Of a DNA stretch of 64,000 bases, positions 35,819 to 43,821 are shown in pieces. Both the position numbers and the translations under genes were made by a program. Source of the stretch: Marinoscillum pacificum (GTDB lineage: Bacteria; Bacteroidota; Bacteroidia; Cytophagales; Cyclobacteriaceae); NCBI RefSeq assembly GCF_024714495.1, contig NZ_JAMZMJ010000006.1:62001-126000 (forward strand). The letters run 5' to 3'. The notes beneath the pieces were generated by a model. That model did no database searches. It saw nothing but the letters and a program-made list of their open reading frames with translations, and was not told where the DNA came from. How positions within the stretch are numbered: the stretch's first letter is position 1; each line of letters starts with the position of its first letter.

Positions 35819-36139
35819 GTTGTAATCGGTTTAGGTTTTCGTGAATTCGGATAAGTTACCTCAAAGTGGATGGAAGGTTACAGGCGGGTTGAAAAATTTT
35901 TAGTTGGGGTTTTGATTGGGGGGATACTTCATCAAAATCCAGTAAAGACTGATTTGGTTAATTATAATTTTTCATCAGCTCGGTATTATAACATTGGAAT
36001 CAGTAAGTTTAGCTTTCCTGTGCATCATGTGGGCGTGCTATATTATTTCTGTTGATGCTATCCAGCAACAGTGTTAAAACAGTTTACTTAGCCACATCAA
36101 TTTTAATGAATTGAACTTGAGAGAATTTTTTTTATTGAT
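35819..36139. other. 321-bp intergenic region upstream of the immunity-like cluster
   Basis: It presumably carries the promoter of the second ECF operon at its left end. The right part holds the first copy of the hairpin repeat (36022-36090). A 61-residue open frame at 35870-36055 has no family features and overlaps the repeat, so I do not count it as a gene. Confidence 0.5.
36022..36090. repeat. Immunity-cassette intergenic repeat, copy 1
   Basis: It begins with GCATCATG and contains the 23-nt hairpin at 36049-36071 (CTGTTGATG / CCAGCAACAG, one A-G mismatch), then GTGTTAAAACAG and ACTTAGCC. It lies about 70 bases before the immunity-like gene at 36140. Related copies precede the genes at 37075 and 38006. 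Confidence 0.72.
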
Positions 36140-36880
36140 TTGAGCGATTTTTACATCATAGCGCCAACACGAGAATCTCGACAATGGGCTTTAGGCATCA
36201 CGAAAGGGGAATATAATTCGATTGAACATTTCGGTAGAATTAAATCAATGGAAGGTCGTGATTCTGTAAATGAGTTTTGGCAATTGATGAGGCCTATAAA
36301 TCTAAAGCTCTGGTTTAAAGATTTCGAAAATAGCAACCTTAAGAACTTAGGATATGCGGACATCCATGAATGGACTGGTGATATAATGCATGATCCACCA
36401 TTGATTGGTAGACCGATTTCTTTTATGGTGATATTGAGTGAAAGAGTAAAGGATTATCTACAGGAATTGGATATACCAAGTCATCAGTTTCATCAGTTCA
36501 ATGTTATTAAAGAAGATGATCAAGAGGAGCGTATTTACTATGGGTTGCAAGTGGTCAATGAAATTTATTCAAGACTGGTTTATTCTGAAATTACATTTAC
36601 ACTTGAGAAGCGTAAAGAGATCATCAAAACTTATGATAAAGGAGAAATAGGAAGTTATAAAGACTACTTAGCAGAGCAGGCTGCTATGAGGGAGAGGTTT
36701 CGATTATCATCTCTTAAACCGGATAAGCTCGTTTACAAAGAGCACTTTGACCTTCTACTCAATGATGAAGCCAGGTTTGTGGTCAGCCAAAAGGTTAGAA
36801 ACACCCTGTTGCAAATGGATCTATCGGGAGTGGAGATCACCAAATATGACAAGAAGGAGATCATTACGGGATTTGATTAA
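36140..36880 (+). CDS. Imm11-like orphan immunity protein (DUF1629-type)
   Basis: 246 residues, no signal or membrane segment. The layout with an N-terminal 'DFYIIAPTRES', a central 'DIMHDPPLIGRPISFMVILSERVKDYL' in two steps, then 'IPSHQFHQFNVI' and 'IYYGLQVVN' resembles the Imm11/DUF1629 group of polymorphic-toxin immunity proteins. The start is TTG; the frame has a stop at 36107-36109 and no upstream ATG, and an internal ATG at 36248 would cut into the conserved part. No toxin gene is adjacent, so it would be an orphan. The family call is by pattern memory and needs a profile search. Confidence 0.6.
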   Translation: MSDFYIIAPTRESRQWALGITKGEYNSIEHFGRIKSMEGRDSVNEFWQLMRPINLKLWFKDFENSNLKNLGYADIHEWTGDIMHDPPLIGRPISFMVILSERVKDYLQELDIPSHQFHQFNVIKEDDQEERIYYGLQVVNEIYSRLVYSEITFTLEKRKEIIKTYDKGEIGSYKDYLAEQAAMRERFRLSSLKPDKLVYKEHFDLLLNDEARFVVSQKVRNTLLQMDLSGVEITKYDKKEIITGFD

Positions 36881-36991
36881 TTGCACGAGCTTCCTTTAGC
36901 ACGTGTTGAAGTTCAATGACGCTACGGTCATGACAGGTGTGACCAACAAGCGTTATATAGCTAACTGGTCAAGAGATAATAATTTTCTTGA

Positions 36992-37060
36992 GCATCATGC
37001 TGGCTAGCTGTATAATGTCTGTTGATGTTATCTAGCAACAGTGTTAAAGACTACTTTAAG
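36992..37060. repeat. Immunity-cassette intergenic repeat, copy 2
   Basis: GCATCATG, then GGCTAGCTGTATAATGT, the hairpin at 37019-37041 (CTGTTGATG / CTAGCAACAG, one A-G mismatch and one G-U), then GTGTTAAAGACT and ACTTTAAGTC. It is the closest match to copy 1 and lies 15 bases before the next gene's ATG. Confidence 0.72.
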
Positions 37061-37074
37061 TCGGAGATAAAAGA

Positions 37075-37821
37075 ATGATAGAAAAAGAAGAACTTCTTCA
37101 AAAACTTAATAACATTCTCGCTGAATGTGTGCCAAGAGATTTTGCTTTCGTGGATTCATCCTATTATTTAATCAAAGAATGGGGATATGTAAGGATGAGT
37201 CTAGCTTATGGCGGATCTCATCCTGCTAATAATACTTTTAATGCGGGAATAACATGTATTATCAGGATAAATCAGATTGAAGAATTTTGGGAAGACTTCT
37301 CATCAGATCTCAATATTTCTTTTATCAATCATAGTCTGATTAATCCAATTCATACTTTCTCTGTTTCCTCTGGTATATTTAGGGCTAATGATCAGTTGGG
37401 AATTGACACAAGTAGCAATATTTTGAGTCCATTTAATAACCATGAATCAGGATTAGCCAACTTCAAAAATCATATTAAAGAAAAGATAGACAATCAATAT
37501 ATTCCTCTGATAAAAGAGTCTTTGAATATAAAATATCTTGATAAGTCAATTAACGAATCAATTTCATTGGATGATGATTTAACCAGATACATACTAAATA
37601 GTGATGGTCTTATTTTTAGAAGAACCATTCTTGCAAAGATCAGTGGAAACAGTTTGTTCGAGGATATATGTAATTATCAAAGATCAGCGTTTAGCCAGTA
37701 TGGGGAATTATCACAGATTCCAAAGTATGCATTTTTTAAGAATATCCCTTATGTGTATGAAACAGTCGTCTCGAGATTGAATAAAATACAAACTAATAGT
37801 TCTCTTAGATGGAATATTTAA
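37075..37821 (+). CDS. Hypothetical protein in immunity-like cluster
   Basis: 248 residues, soluble, acidic, without signal peptide. I do not recognise a family. Features such as 'EEFWEDFSSDLNISFINHSL' and the C-terminal 'IPKYAFFKNIPYVYETVV' do not match an enzyme motif. Its AT-rich codon use is like that of the flanking orphan genes. Its position between two Imm11-like genes, each preceded by the same repeat, suggests that it too is a cassette gene, perhaps another immunity protein. That is inference from context only. Confidence 0.55.
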   Translation: MIEKEELLQKLNNILAECVPRDFAFVDSSYYLIKEWGYVRMSLAYGGSHPANNTFNAGITCIIRINQIEEFWEDFSSDLNISFINHSLINPIHTFSVSSGIFRANDQLGIDTSSNILSPFNNHESGLANFKNHIKEKIDNQYIPLIKESLNIKYLDKSINESISLDDDLTRYILNSDGLIFRRTILAKISGNSLFEDICNYQRSAFSQYGELSQIPKYAFFKNIPYVYETVVSRLNKIQTNSSLRWNI

Positions 37822-37872
37822 ATTTATTGGTCTTCATTGACCCTTCGAGCATTTCAAGGGTAATTAAAAATC

Positions 37873-37965
37873 GATAGCGTTAGCTAGCGGTATCATGTCT
37901 GTTGGTGTTTTTCACCAACAGGGGCCAAAACCTAATGGAACACTTAGTAGAGTCAAGGGTTTAAT
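37873..37965. repeat. Immunity-cassette intergenic repeat, copy 3
   Basis: GTTAGCTAGCGGTATCATGT followed by a fully paired hairpin at 37899-37921 (CTGTTGGTG / CACCAACAG around TTTTT), then GGGCCAAAACC and ACTTAGTAGAGTC. Where copies 1 and 2 have an A-G mismatch (hairpin position 7 with 17), this one has a G-C pair, and the last stem pair is G-C in copies 1 and 3 but G-U in copy 2. Confidence 0.72.
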
Positions 37966-38005
37966 TTGATTGAGAATTGGAGACTTAGTAAACTGACTTA
38001 ATAAG

Positions 38006-38623
38006 ATGGATAATGTCTACAAATTAAGCCACGATAATGATCATTCTGGAGATTCAGAAATTGACGCTAAAGTGATTGAATTCGAGGGAAGTTCTAAACT
38101 GCCATATTACCTCATCGATGTAAAGACATATTCATTGAATGTATTGCCTTCAAGAATTTATTGTCAAGCTAATCTTAGTTTAATTCCGGATTATGATTAT
38201 CCATTGACAGATATGGAAATTCCAATAATGAGCTTGAAAATGCTTGAAATATTGGAATCAGTTAATCCATTCGATTATTACAGAATACCTGTAATAATGC
38301 TTGATGATACTTGTCTAGATCTCATTCCAGAAGGAATCGATCGTATCCTACAAATTGATTCCTACTTTACAATTAGGTTAAATGAAATCAATGACGGTTT
38401 TTTTGATTACGAGAAGTCGGATTTTAAAATGTCAAGACGACTAGAAGGTCAAATTGGTCGTATTAAGCAAATTGTCTTAAAACGGCCTGACCATGGGTTT
38501 CCCCCTTTATTTAGAATATCAGAGACCCCATCTACATTGTTTATTTCCTTTGAGGCAAAAGAAGCTTTAGAAGCAGCTAATATCAAGGGTTGTGTTTTCG
38601 AAGAAGTGGAGGTTTCGGAATAA
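38006..38623 (+). CDS. Imm11-like orphan immunity protein
   Basis: 205 residues, no signal. 'EIPIMSLKMLEILESVNPFDYYRIPVIML' (two neighbouring blocks), 'LNEINDGFFDYEKSDF', 'IKQIVLKRPDHGFPPLFRI' and 'FISFEAKEALEAANIKG' followed by 'VFEEVEV' closely fit the Imm11/DUF1629-type immunity pattern, in which the late 'PLFR...SEALKEAL..A.I.G..F' block is typical. Such proteins bind and neutralise a cognate polymorphic toxin. None is present here, so its target may be a toxin from a neighbour or a lost partner. Confidence 0.65.
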   Translation: MDNVYKLSHDNDHSGDSEIDAKVIEFEGSSKLPYYLIDVKTYSLNVLPSRIYCQANLSLIPDYDYPLTDMEIPIMSLKMLEILESVNPFDYYRIPVIMLDDTCLDLIPEGIDRILQIDSYFTIRLNEINDGFFDYEKSDFKMSRRLEGQIGRIKQIVLKRPDHGFPPLFRISETPSTLFISFEAKEALEAANIKGCVFEEVEVSE

Positions 38624-38735
38624 TACCCCGCCCTTCTTAGTCTTTACATAACATCACGAAAAAAGGCGAGTTTAAGATAATGGTTTTTTGCTCGTGAGGA
38701 CTCAAGCCAAGGCTAGTAAAATGATAACTCGGTTT

Positions 38736-39159
38736 CTACCAACCTTTGATGGAATCTATTAGATAGGTTGACCCATTAGGTATCAACGTTAACTCAACAA
38801 CGTTTATCACATCATTAAACCCTGTGTTATAAGTTACCTGATAGGTTGCATCCTTCTCAGATACCTTAATAACTTTCAAACTGTTTGTCCAATTTTCACT
38901 ACAGTCTTGTGCATTTAAGAAGGGATCATTATCGAGGATCGAAGTATTAATATGCTGCAAAAAGGTTTTTTGAGCAATGAGCGTTTCTGAATTCTATGAA
39001 TTTTTCATACTCAGAGGCTGGTTGGTCACACATCCTGATGTATTCTGTATAGAAGGCTTTCAAGAATTCTTCTCCGGTTACACTGGACTGAGATGTCACT
39101 TCAGACTTCATCAAGAACACTACTAAAAGTGATATAAAAAATGCTCCAGTCAACTTCAT
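38736..39159 (-). pseudogene. Frameshifted DUF3828-like exported protein
   Basis: Two minus-strand frames join into one protein. The first (39159-38947) has a signal peptide and 'GEEFLKAFYTEYI', ending abruptly at 'NLFAAY'. The second (38960-38736) has 'NDPFLNAQDCSENWTNSLKVI' in its middle, the 'DPFL.AQD....W' step of DUF3828-type proteins. Removing one base from the A5 run at 38959-38963 (T5 on the coding strand) restores a continuous frame reading 'SKNLLQHINTS'. It is either a real inactivating insertion or a homopolymer sequencing error. A -1 slip at the nearby A-AAA-AAC would not reach the right frame. Confidence 0.7.
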
Positions 39160-39186
39160 TATAAGCCCAAATTAATCGAAAAACAC

Positions 39187-39216
39187 AAAAAAACACCTTC
39201 CAAAACGAAAGGTGTC
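39187..39216 (-). terminator. Rho-independent terminator after the DUF6624-like gene
   Basis: Read on the minus strand: stem ACACCTT / AAGGTGT (39215-39209 and 39199-39193) with a 9-nt loop, then seven Ts. It stops transcription from the gene at 39242-40168 before the frameshifted gene. Confidence 0.85.
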
Positions 39217-39241
39217 TCAGGCTGATCAGATTTAGCTACTA

Positions 39242-40168
39242 TTAGTCCTTCTGAGCTACTGTCCAGTCTATGTCAAACCGCTCTTTTAGGTAGGGCTTTA
39301 ACGGACCCAAACCAATTTCGTCTCTTCGCTTATCCACATGTGCAGGATCAGCAATGGCATAAGGTGTTTTTTGCAGGTCTTCAAACCGGATCTGGGTTCC
39401 GTAGAGTTGTTCTTTACCTTCTTCCACTAGTAATCGATCCTTCATTTTCGCATATCTGAGTGGTTGAGCTTCTCCATTGATAAATGCCTCCTCCAACATA
39501 GGGAAGTATCTCGCTCGCAATTCATAGTTGGTATGATTGATAATCAATGCCGCTCCAGCTGCTGCAATTTCGGTGACCTGAGTGGTCGTAGGCCAGCCAT
39601 ATTTGTCCAGTAACACCAGAAGCCTGGCTTCATTCTCCTTCACATTTTGCTCTTCCATAGCGAGAATCGGGAAAATTGCAGGTGTGGAAAAATATCCGCC
39701 ATTGCGTATATACTTTCTGCGTTCTATGTTACCTGCATACATGAATCCCTGATCTTTGATAATCATGCGAAACAGTTCACGTGCAAATGGCTCATTTTTG
39801 ATTGCTCCGTTTTTCGCTTCATATTTTCGGATTTGCTGATCTTCTATTTTGGTCCATCTGGGATCATCAATGAGGCTCAAAAACTCTGGGTCATACAAAG
39901 CCGATAAAGTAGAGTCATTGGTTAATGCCAGGTTCAAAAAGTAAAAGGAAGTATCACGCATGCTGGATGAATACAGCAATGCAGTAGTAGAAGCTATTTT
40001 ATATGATACTTCTGGTGTCGGATTTTGCGCCATGGCTATGCCATACTGGGCCAACGCAGGCATGAGTAATCCTTCTTTTTTCAAGCTATCTCCAACAGCT
40101 ATACTGTTTTGAGCTACGGCAATGAATACTGAGCAAATGGTTAAGGTAAGAATGAATAATCGCTTCAT
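39242..40168 (-). CDS. Exported DUF6624-like protein
   Basis: 308 residues from the ATG at 40168, which starts a signal peptide ending near 'AVAQ'; the frame is open to 40207. The N-terminal half (about 20-115) is helical and TPR-like ('LLMPALAQYGIAMAQNP'). The C-terminal half holds 'LLVLLDKYGWPTTTQVTEIAAAGAALII' in two blocks, then 'YAKMKDRLLVEEGKEQLYGTQI' and 'DKRRDEIGLGPL', typical of the DUF6624 family. Function unknown. A strong terminator follows. Confidence 0.72.
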   Translation of the reverse strand: MKRLFILTLTICSVFIAVAQNSIAVGDSLKKEGLLMPALAQYGIAMAQNPTPEVSYKIASTTALLYSSSMRDTSFYFLNLALTNDSTLSALYDPEFLSLIDDPRWTKIEDQQIRKYEAKNGAIKNEPFARELFRMIIKDQGFMYAGNIERRKYIRNGGYFSTPAIFPILAMEEQNVKENEARLLVLLDKYGWPTTTQVTEIAAAGAALIINHTNYELRARYFPMLEEAFINGEAQPLRYAKMKDRLLVEEGKEQLYGTQIRFEDLQKTPYAIADPAHVDKRRDEIGLGPLKPYLKERFDIDWTVAQKD

Positions 40169-40274
40169 GAGTTTTCGATTTTTGATACTGGACAAGTATA
40201 AAATCAATTAGCTCACGAAATCAGAAAAGTCGTTCAACTACAGGTTTTGAAGTGGATTTGACATGTGGAAAATA

Positions 40275-41060
40275 CTATTCTAATTCCAACTCTTTAATCA
40301 ATTGCAAATTCAAGAGTTCTACAGCTGTCAAGTCTGTTTCATTTATTTCATCATGTGTAGCTTCATACCATTCATATTTCTGAAAGTAATCAAACCATTT
40401 CTGAGTTTTGAACCTATAACCATAACAGGCGAATATTTCGTTTCTCATGGTCGCTAACTCTTCTTTTGACAAAAGATGAAGCTCTTCTCTTGATAATACT
40501 TGGGTTGAGGTTTTGTAATATAATCGTGAGATGTCAACAACTTGTTCTCTAATTAGGTTGAAGTTTCCTGTTTCTTCTATCAGGTATGTATTTATTCGAA
40601 TACTCTCATTGCCTGAAGGTTCATCAATACATTCTCCTTCCCACGCATAATCTTTTGTAACGATGATAGTATCATTAAATAAAAGTGTTTCAGTCGATTT
40701 CTGAAACGCGCAATCCGCTAGCTGATTATGTGTTTCTATAAGAGAGATAAGTTTTCCAGAATTGGTGAAGGAATACAAATGAATACTTTCACAAATTCCC
40801 CCAGCAATACATTCATATTGAACACTAACCATTGTAAAATCCTTATTGGAACGAACAACTGATTTGGCTGTTCGCTTTTCAAACTCCAATCTTTCTTCTG
40901 GAAATGGTCCTTTTATTCCCAAAAACTTCATTTGATCTTCCGGACTTATGGTTTTCCCAGGAAATAATTTCAAGAAATCAGAAAACGAACGATCATCCTG
41001 GGCAAAAAGACCTAATGCTATGAACAGTACTAAAACAGATGTGATAGTTTTTGGGATCAT
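40275..41060 (-). CDS. Exported YARHG-domain protein
   Basis: 261 residues with a signal peptide ending near 'GLFAQ'. The C-terminal about 70 residues form a YARHG domain: 'LSKEELATMRNEIFACYGY', then 'KWFDYFQKYEWYEA' and 'LTAVELLNLQLIKELE'. This extracellular domain is thought to bind cell-wall or surface ligands and occurs in many lipoproteins. The middle region has 'CIAGGICESIHLYSF' and is otherwise unrecognised. It overlaps the upstream gene by 4 bases, so the two are translated together. Confidence 0.82.
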   Translation of the reverse strand: MIPKTITSVLVLFIALGLFAQDDRSFSDFLKLFPGKTISPEDQMKFLGIKGPFPEERLEFEKRTAKSVVRSNKDFTMVSVQYECIAGGICESIHLYSFTNSGKLISLIETHNQLADCAFQKSTETLLFNDTIIVTKDYAWEGECIDEPSGNESIRINTYLIEETGNFNLIREQVVDISRLYYKTSTQVLSREELHLLSKEELATMRNEIFACYGYRFKTQKWFDYFQKYEWYEATHDEINETDLTAVELLNLQLIKELELE

Positions 41061-41563
41061 TTCAGTATCAAAATTGGTTTTTCAAGAGTCCCTATAATTT
41101 CTTCAATCTCAACCTTAGTTATATTAATAACCCCAATTTCTATTTTGTTAATATGCTCTTCTCTCCAGAATTGATGAGTTAGATACATCTCCTTGTCTTT
41201 AGGAATTAGAAAAGTAGTAAGGTTATCAGTAGTTGGTCCCCAGTCCAAAAAGCAATGTAGCGGATAAATTTGATCATCCTCAAGATCAAACTCTTCAGCT
41301 CCTTCGGTTCTTGTATTGAGAATAAACTCGTGTATTTCAGGTACCGTTAATCCTTCAAAGTAATTATCGAATTTGTTAAAGTCCGCTTTTTTAAGTCGCT
41401 CGATATCAAAGGCTAAACTTGTTATAAACTGAGGAACAAAAGCTAAATTATCATCAACGCCTACGTATTGATTGTTGACTACCACATCTATTTTTCTAAG
41501 TTGGTTTCCTTGATAATTAACGCCTACATCTATGGCAAAAGAATTTTTATCTCCAACTATCAT
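41057..41563 (-). CDS. Imm42-like protein (tentative)
   Basis: 168 residues, no signal. The N-terminus 'MIVGDKNSFAIDVGVNY' followed by 'VVVNNQYVGVDDNLAFVPQF' resembles the Imm42 immunity family, which starts with a short 'MI.GD...FAI' strand. The C-terminus ends in 'EIEEIIGTLEKPILIL'. It overlaps the YARHG gene by four bases. An immunity role is plausible from family resemblance and from its place in the accessory region with other immunity-like genes, but I cannot confirm it without a profile search. Confidence 0.5.
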   Translation of the reverse strand: MIVGDKNSFAIDVGVNYQGNQLRKIDVVVNNQYVGVDDNLAFVPQFITSLAFDIERLKKADFNKFDNYFEGLTVPEIHEFILNTRTEGAEEFDLEDDQIYPLHCFLDWGPTTDNLTTFLIPKDKEMYLTHQFWREEHINKIEIGVINITKVEIEEIIGTLEKPILILK

Positions 41564-41614
41564 CTTGATTCATGAAGTCTAACATCTCTCATCTAACATC
41601 CAGCTTCCATCTAT

Positions 41615-42400
41615 CTAATACTGCGTTTTATAAATCAATACCGCAATCGCTAAGAAAATAACCGCTACGGAAACGATGTAAAGCACATTTAGGAAAATCA
41701 ATCGCAACCAGGTAGAGAACCATTTTTTATCAAACACTCGCTTCAGTGCCATTAGCAAATAAATTTCCACAATTAATCCGCACGCTAACAACATCCATTG
41801 GTTGACACCATACATGGCCTGTGAAAAGTAAGAAGTAATAAAGATGTAGACTGTAAACAGCAGCAGTACAAATGCATGAAAGTGTACCGAGAAAATGAAA
41901 GAGGAGAGATAATACCGTCCTTTTTGTCGGAAAAGGAAATAAGTAAAAAAGGCAAAAAGCGGCAATAGGAAGAAAAAGAGCCGTGGCATCCAGATGTCGA
42001 AATAGGCATCAAAGAAAGCAGCATCCAGATTTTCACCATCCAGCTGTATAGGTTCCTTGCTACTGCTCAGCATCAAAAAAAAGAAAATACTGATGAAGAT
42101 ATACATCCGTAATGGCGGAATGTACCGCACACGCCTGCCATCTAGGTATTCACTCGTTAAAAATCCCGGATTGAATAGCAATGGCTTAACACTTCGGATA
42201 ATTTTAGAATCAAACGTGAAGTAATCCCCCAGGAAATCAATGAAGAATTCCTTGAAATAAATGACCCGTTCTTTATGCTCCTGTCCACAATTTGGGCAGA
42301 AATGATGTGTGGTTTCAAGGTGAAAGCCACAATTCTTGCATATTTTAGCACTAGAGTCGTTCACAACGATAAGATTCGAAACGAAAATAAGAGGTTGCAT
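41615..42400 (-). CDS. DUF3667 membrane protein with zinc ribbon
   Basis: 261 residues. A zinc ribbon at the N-terminus (Cys in 'ICKNCGF' and 'HFCPNCGQ') is followed by 'FFIDFLGDYFTFDSKI', 'LLFNPGFLTSEYLDGRR' and 'RYIPPLRMYIFISI', the DUF3667 signature, then about five membrane segments. Widespread in Bacteroidota; function unknown. It is divergent from the small secreted-protein gene 5 bases away, so both promoters must overlap coding sequence. Confidence 0.86.
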   Translation of the reverse strand: MQPLIFVSNLIVVNDSSAKICKNCGFHLETTHHFCPNCGQEHKERVIYFKEFFIDFLGDYFTFDSKIIRSVKPLLFNPGFLTSEYLDGRRVRYIPPLRMYIFISIFFFLMLSSSKEPIQLDGENLDAAFFDAYFDIWMPRLFFFLLPLFAFFTYFLFRQKGRYYLSSFIFSVHFHAFVLLLFTVYIFITSYFSQAMYGVNQWMLLACGLIVEIYLLMALKRVFDKKWFSTWLRLIFLNVLYIVSVAVIFLAIAVLIYKTQY

Positions 42401-42405
42401 CGTAA

Positions 42406-42720
42406 ATGAAAACTTTTTGCATCATATGCATCTGTTTTGTTGCTTTTAGCTTCCACGCTTCTGCTCAGAAGATCGTGGTAGACTCCTCTTTTGCCAATGC
42501 CTATAAAAAAACCAGTACCACCACTCTTTCTCAACCTGCTGTAGAAAAAGAAGATTCCGAATCCTTTGGGGATCTTGTGGGTAAAATAGGCGAAGGAATC
42601 TGGCAGCGACTTAAATACCGATTGAATTTGGAAGAAGTCAAAGAAGGACTGGAGGCGAAAAAAGAAAAATTCTCTGGAAAACCGGAAGACGAAGATCAGT
42701 CAGGAAACAATGGTGGTTAA
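42406..42720 (+). CDS. Small secreted hypothetical protein
   Basis: 104 residues with a signal peptide ending near 'HASAQ' and a charged mature part rich in Glu and Lys ('KEGLEAKKEKFSGKPEDEDQ'). No family recognised. Its stop shares the bases TTAA (42717-42720) with the convergent Kir channel gene. Confidence 0.6.
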   Translation: MKTFCIICICFVAFSFHASAQKIVVDSSFANAYKKTSTTTLSQPAVEKEDSESFGDLVGKIGEGIWQRLKYRLNLEEVKEGLEAKKEKFSGKPEDEDQSGNNGG

Positions 42721-43670
42721 GCTTTCTTGCTTTCCACTTTATGAAAATCGCTGATCTTATTTAAATGAACATGTGTTTCACCCTGTGCTGCAGGATCAAA
42801 CATCGGGTCAAAGTCCGCATCAAAGACGATCTCATCCGTATTGTACTCGTGAATTTGATGCACATAGGTGTTGAACGTGTCATCAAAACCTTTGAGAATG
42901 ATCAAGAATTCCGCTCGCTCTTTACCTAATTCCAACACGCCTTTTTGATAGATGGGACTCTTCTCATCAATTGGATGAACAATTGTCCATGGCAGAGGAA
43001 ACAGATTGATGAAATTAATTTCCAGATCCAAAGAGATGTAACGGCGTTTTTGCTCATGACCTTCATTCTGTAGAAATGAATACATCAGTCTGGCTTCCAT
43101 ATCGATCAATTGACTGTCTCGCATATTAGCAATTCGAAACTTGAGACCTTTGATCTCTTTATAAGGACTAACCAAAATTCTATTGCTAAAAAGAATCTTT
43201 GATCGGGCCTTCGAGAACCTACCGTACATTATCCCTGTCGCAAATGCAAAACCCAACACGCCTATCATGGACTCAAAAGCGGCAACAAAACTTGATGCTG
43301 GCCCCACCGGGCTTATCCGGCCGAAACCGACTGTAGTCAATGTCTGAGTCGAGAAGAAAAAACAATGGGTAAACTCGTTGTAAGAGTTGTCATTGTATTC
43401 TGTTAAATACTCTACACCAATCAGAAAATAAATTGTGCCGAAAAATAAATTAACCAAAATATAGCTCAGCGTAACAAAAGCAAAGAATCTGGCCCAGGAC
43501 ATGTTAATCAGCCAGTTGTAAAAAGAGAAGCCTTTCAAGCCAATTCCACGTTTTACCACATTGAATTGACCATTCTTACTGATAAAGCGGTCAGTGGATA
43601 ATCGTCTGGTTCCCAGACCCAATTCCCTGAATTTCTCTGTGAAGTTATTTGTCTTTCTATTGACTGCCAA
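42717..43670 (-). CDS. Inward-rectifier (KirBac-type) potassium channel
   Basis: 317 residues. Two membrane helices (about 60-87 and 125-147) flank a pore loop with the selectivity filter TVGFG at residues 113-117 ('TQTLTTVGFGRISP'). 'FVAAFESMIGVLGFAFATGIMYGRF' in the inner helix and the C-terminal immunoglobulin-like cytoplasmic domain ('RIANMRDSQLIDMEARLMY', 'WTIVHPIDEKSP') are typical of Kir channels, including KirBac. It should conduct potassium inward under cytoplasmic ligand control. The N-terminal about 50 residues include the slide-helix region. Confidence 0.93.
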   Translation of the reverse strand: MAVNRKTNNFTEKFRELGLGTRRLSTDRFISKNGQFNVVKRGIGLKGFSFYNWLINMSWARFFAFVTLSYILVNLFFGTIYFLIGVEYLTEYNDNSYNEFTHCFFFSTQTLTTVGFGRISPVGPASSFVAAFESMIGVLGFAFATGIMYGRFSKARSKILFSNRILVSPYKEIKGLKFRIANMRDSQLIDMEARLMYSFLQNEGHEQKRRYISLDLEINFINLFPLPWTIVHPIDEKSPIYQKGVLELGKERAEFLIILKGFDDTFNTYVHQIHEYNTDEIVFDADFDPMFDPAAQGETHVHLNKISDFHKVESKKA

Positions 43671-43821
43671 GGCTGGTTTTTATTGATGAAAATAGCTAAT
43701 CTTATCCATAAGTATCATAGCAAAAGGATCAACCAAACGATTAAGTTCAGTGTTCTGATTTCCGCCGCCTACATTTCTCTTCTCTGCTATACAGAGATAT
43801 CTGCCGATAGACAAGCGTAAT

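Noticed and set aside
35870-36055. 61-residue open frame before the immunity-like cluster
   Set aside because: No signal, domain or coding-like pattern, and its end overlaps the intergenic hairpin repeat, which is conserved in structure and not in coding frame.
36022-37965. Integron-like attC sites flanking the immunity-like genes
   Set aside because: The hairpins resemble attC in spirit, but the GTTRRRY/RYYYAAC core boxes do not match, and no integrase gene is in the window.
38947-38975. A-AAA-AAC slippery heptamer as a programmed -1 frameshift joining the two DUF3828 halves
   Set aside because: The second half is in the +1 (-2) phase relative to the first; a -1 slip leads to a different frame, so a single-base insertion explains it better.
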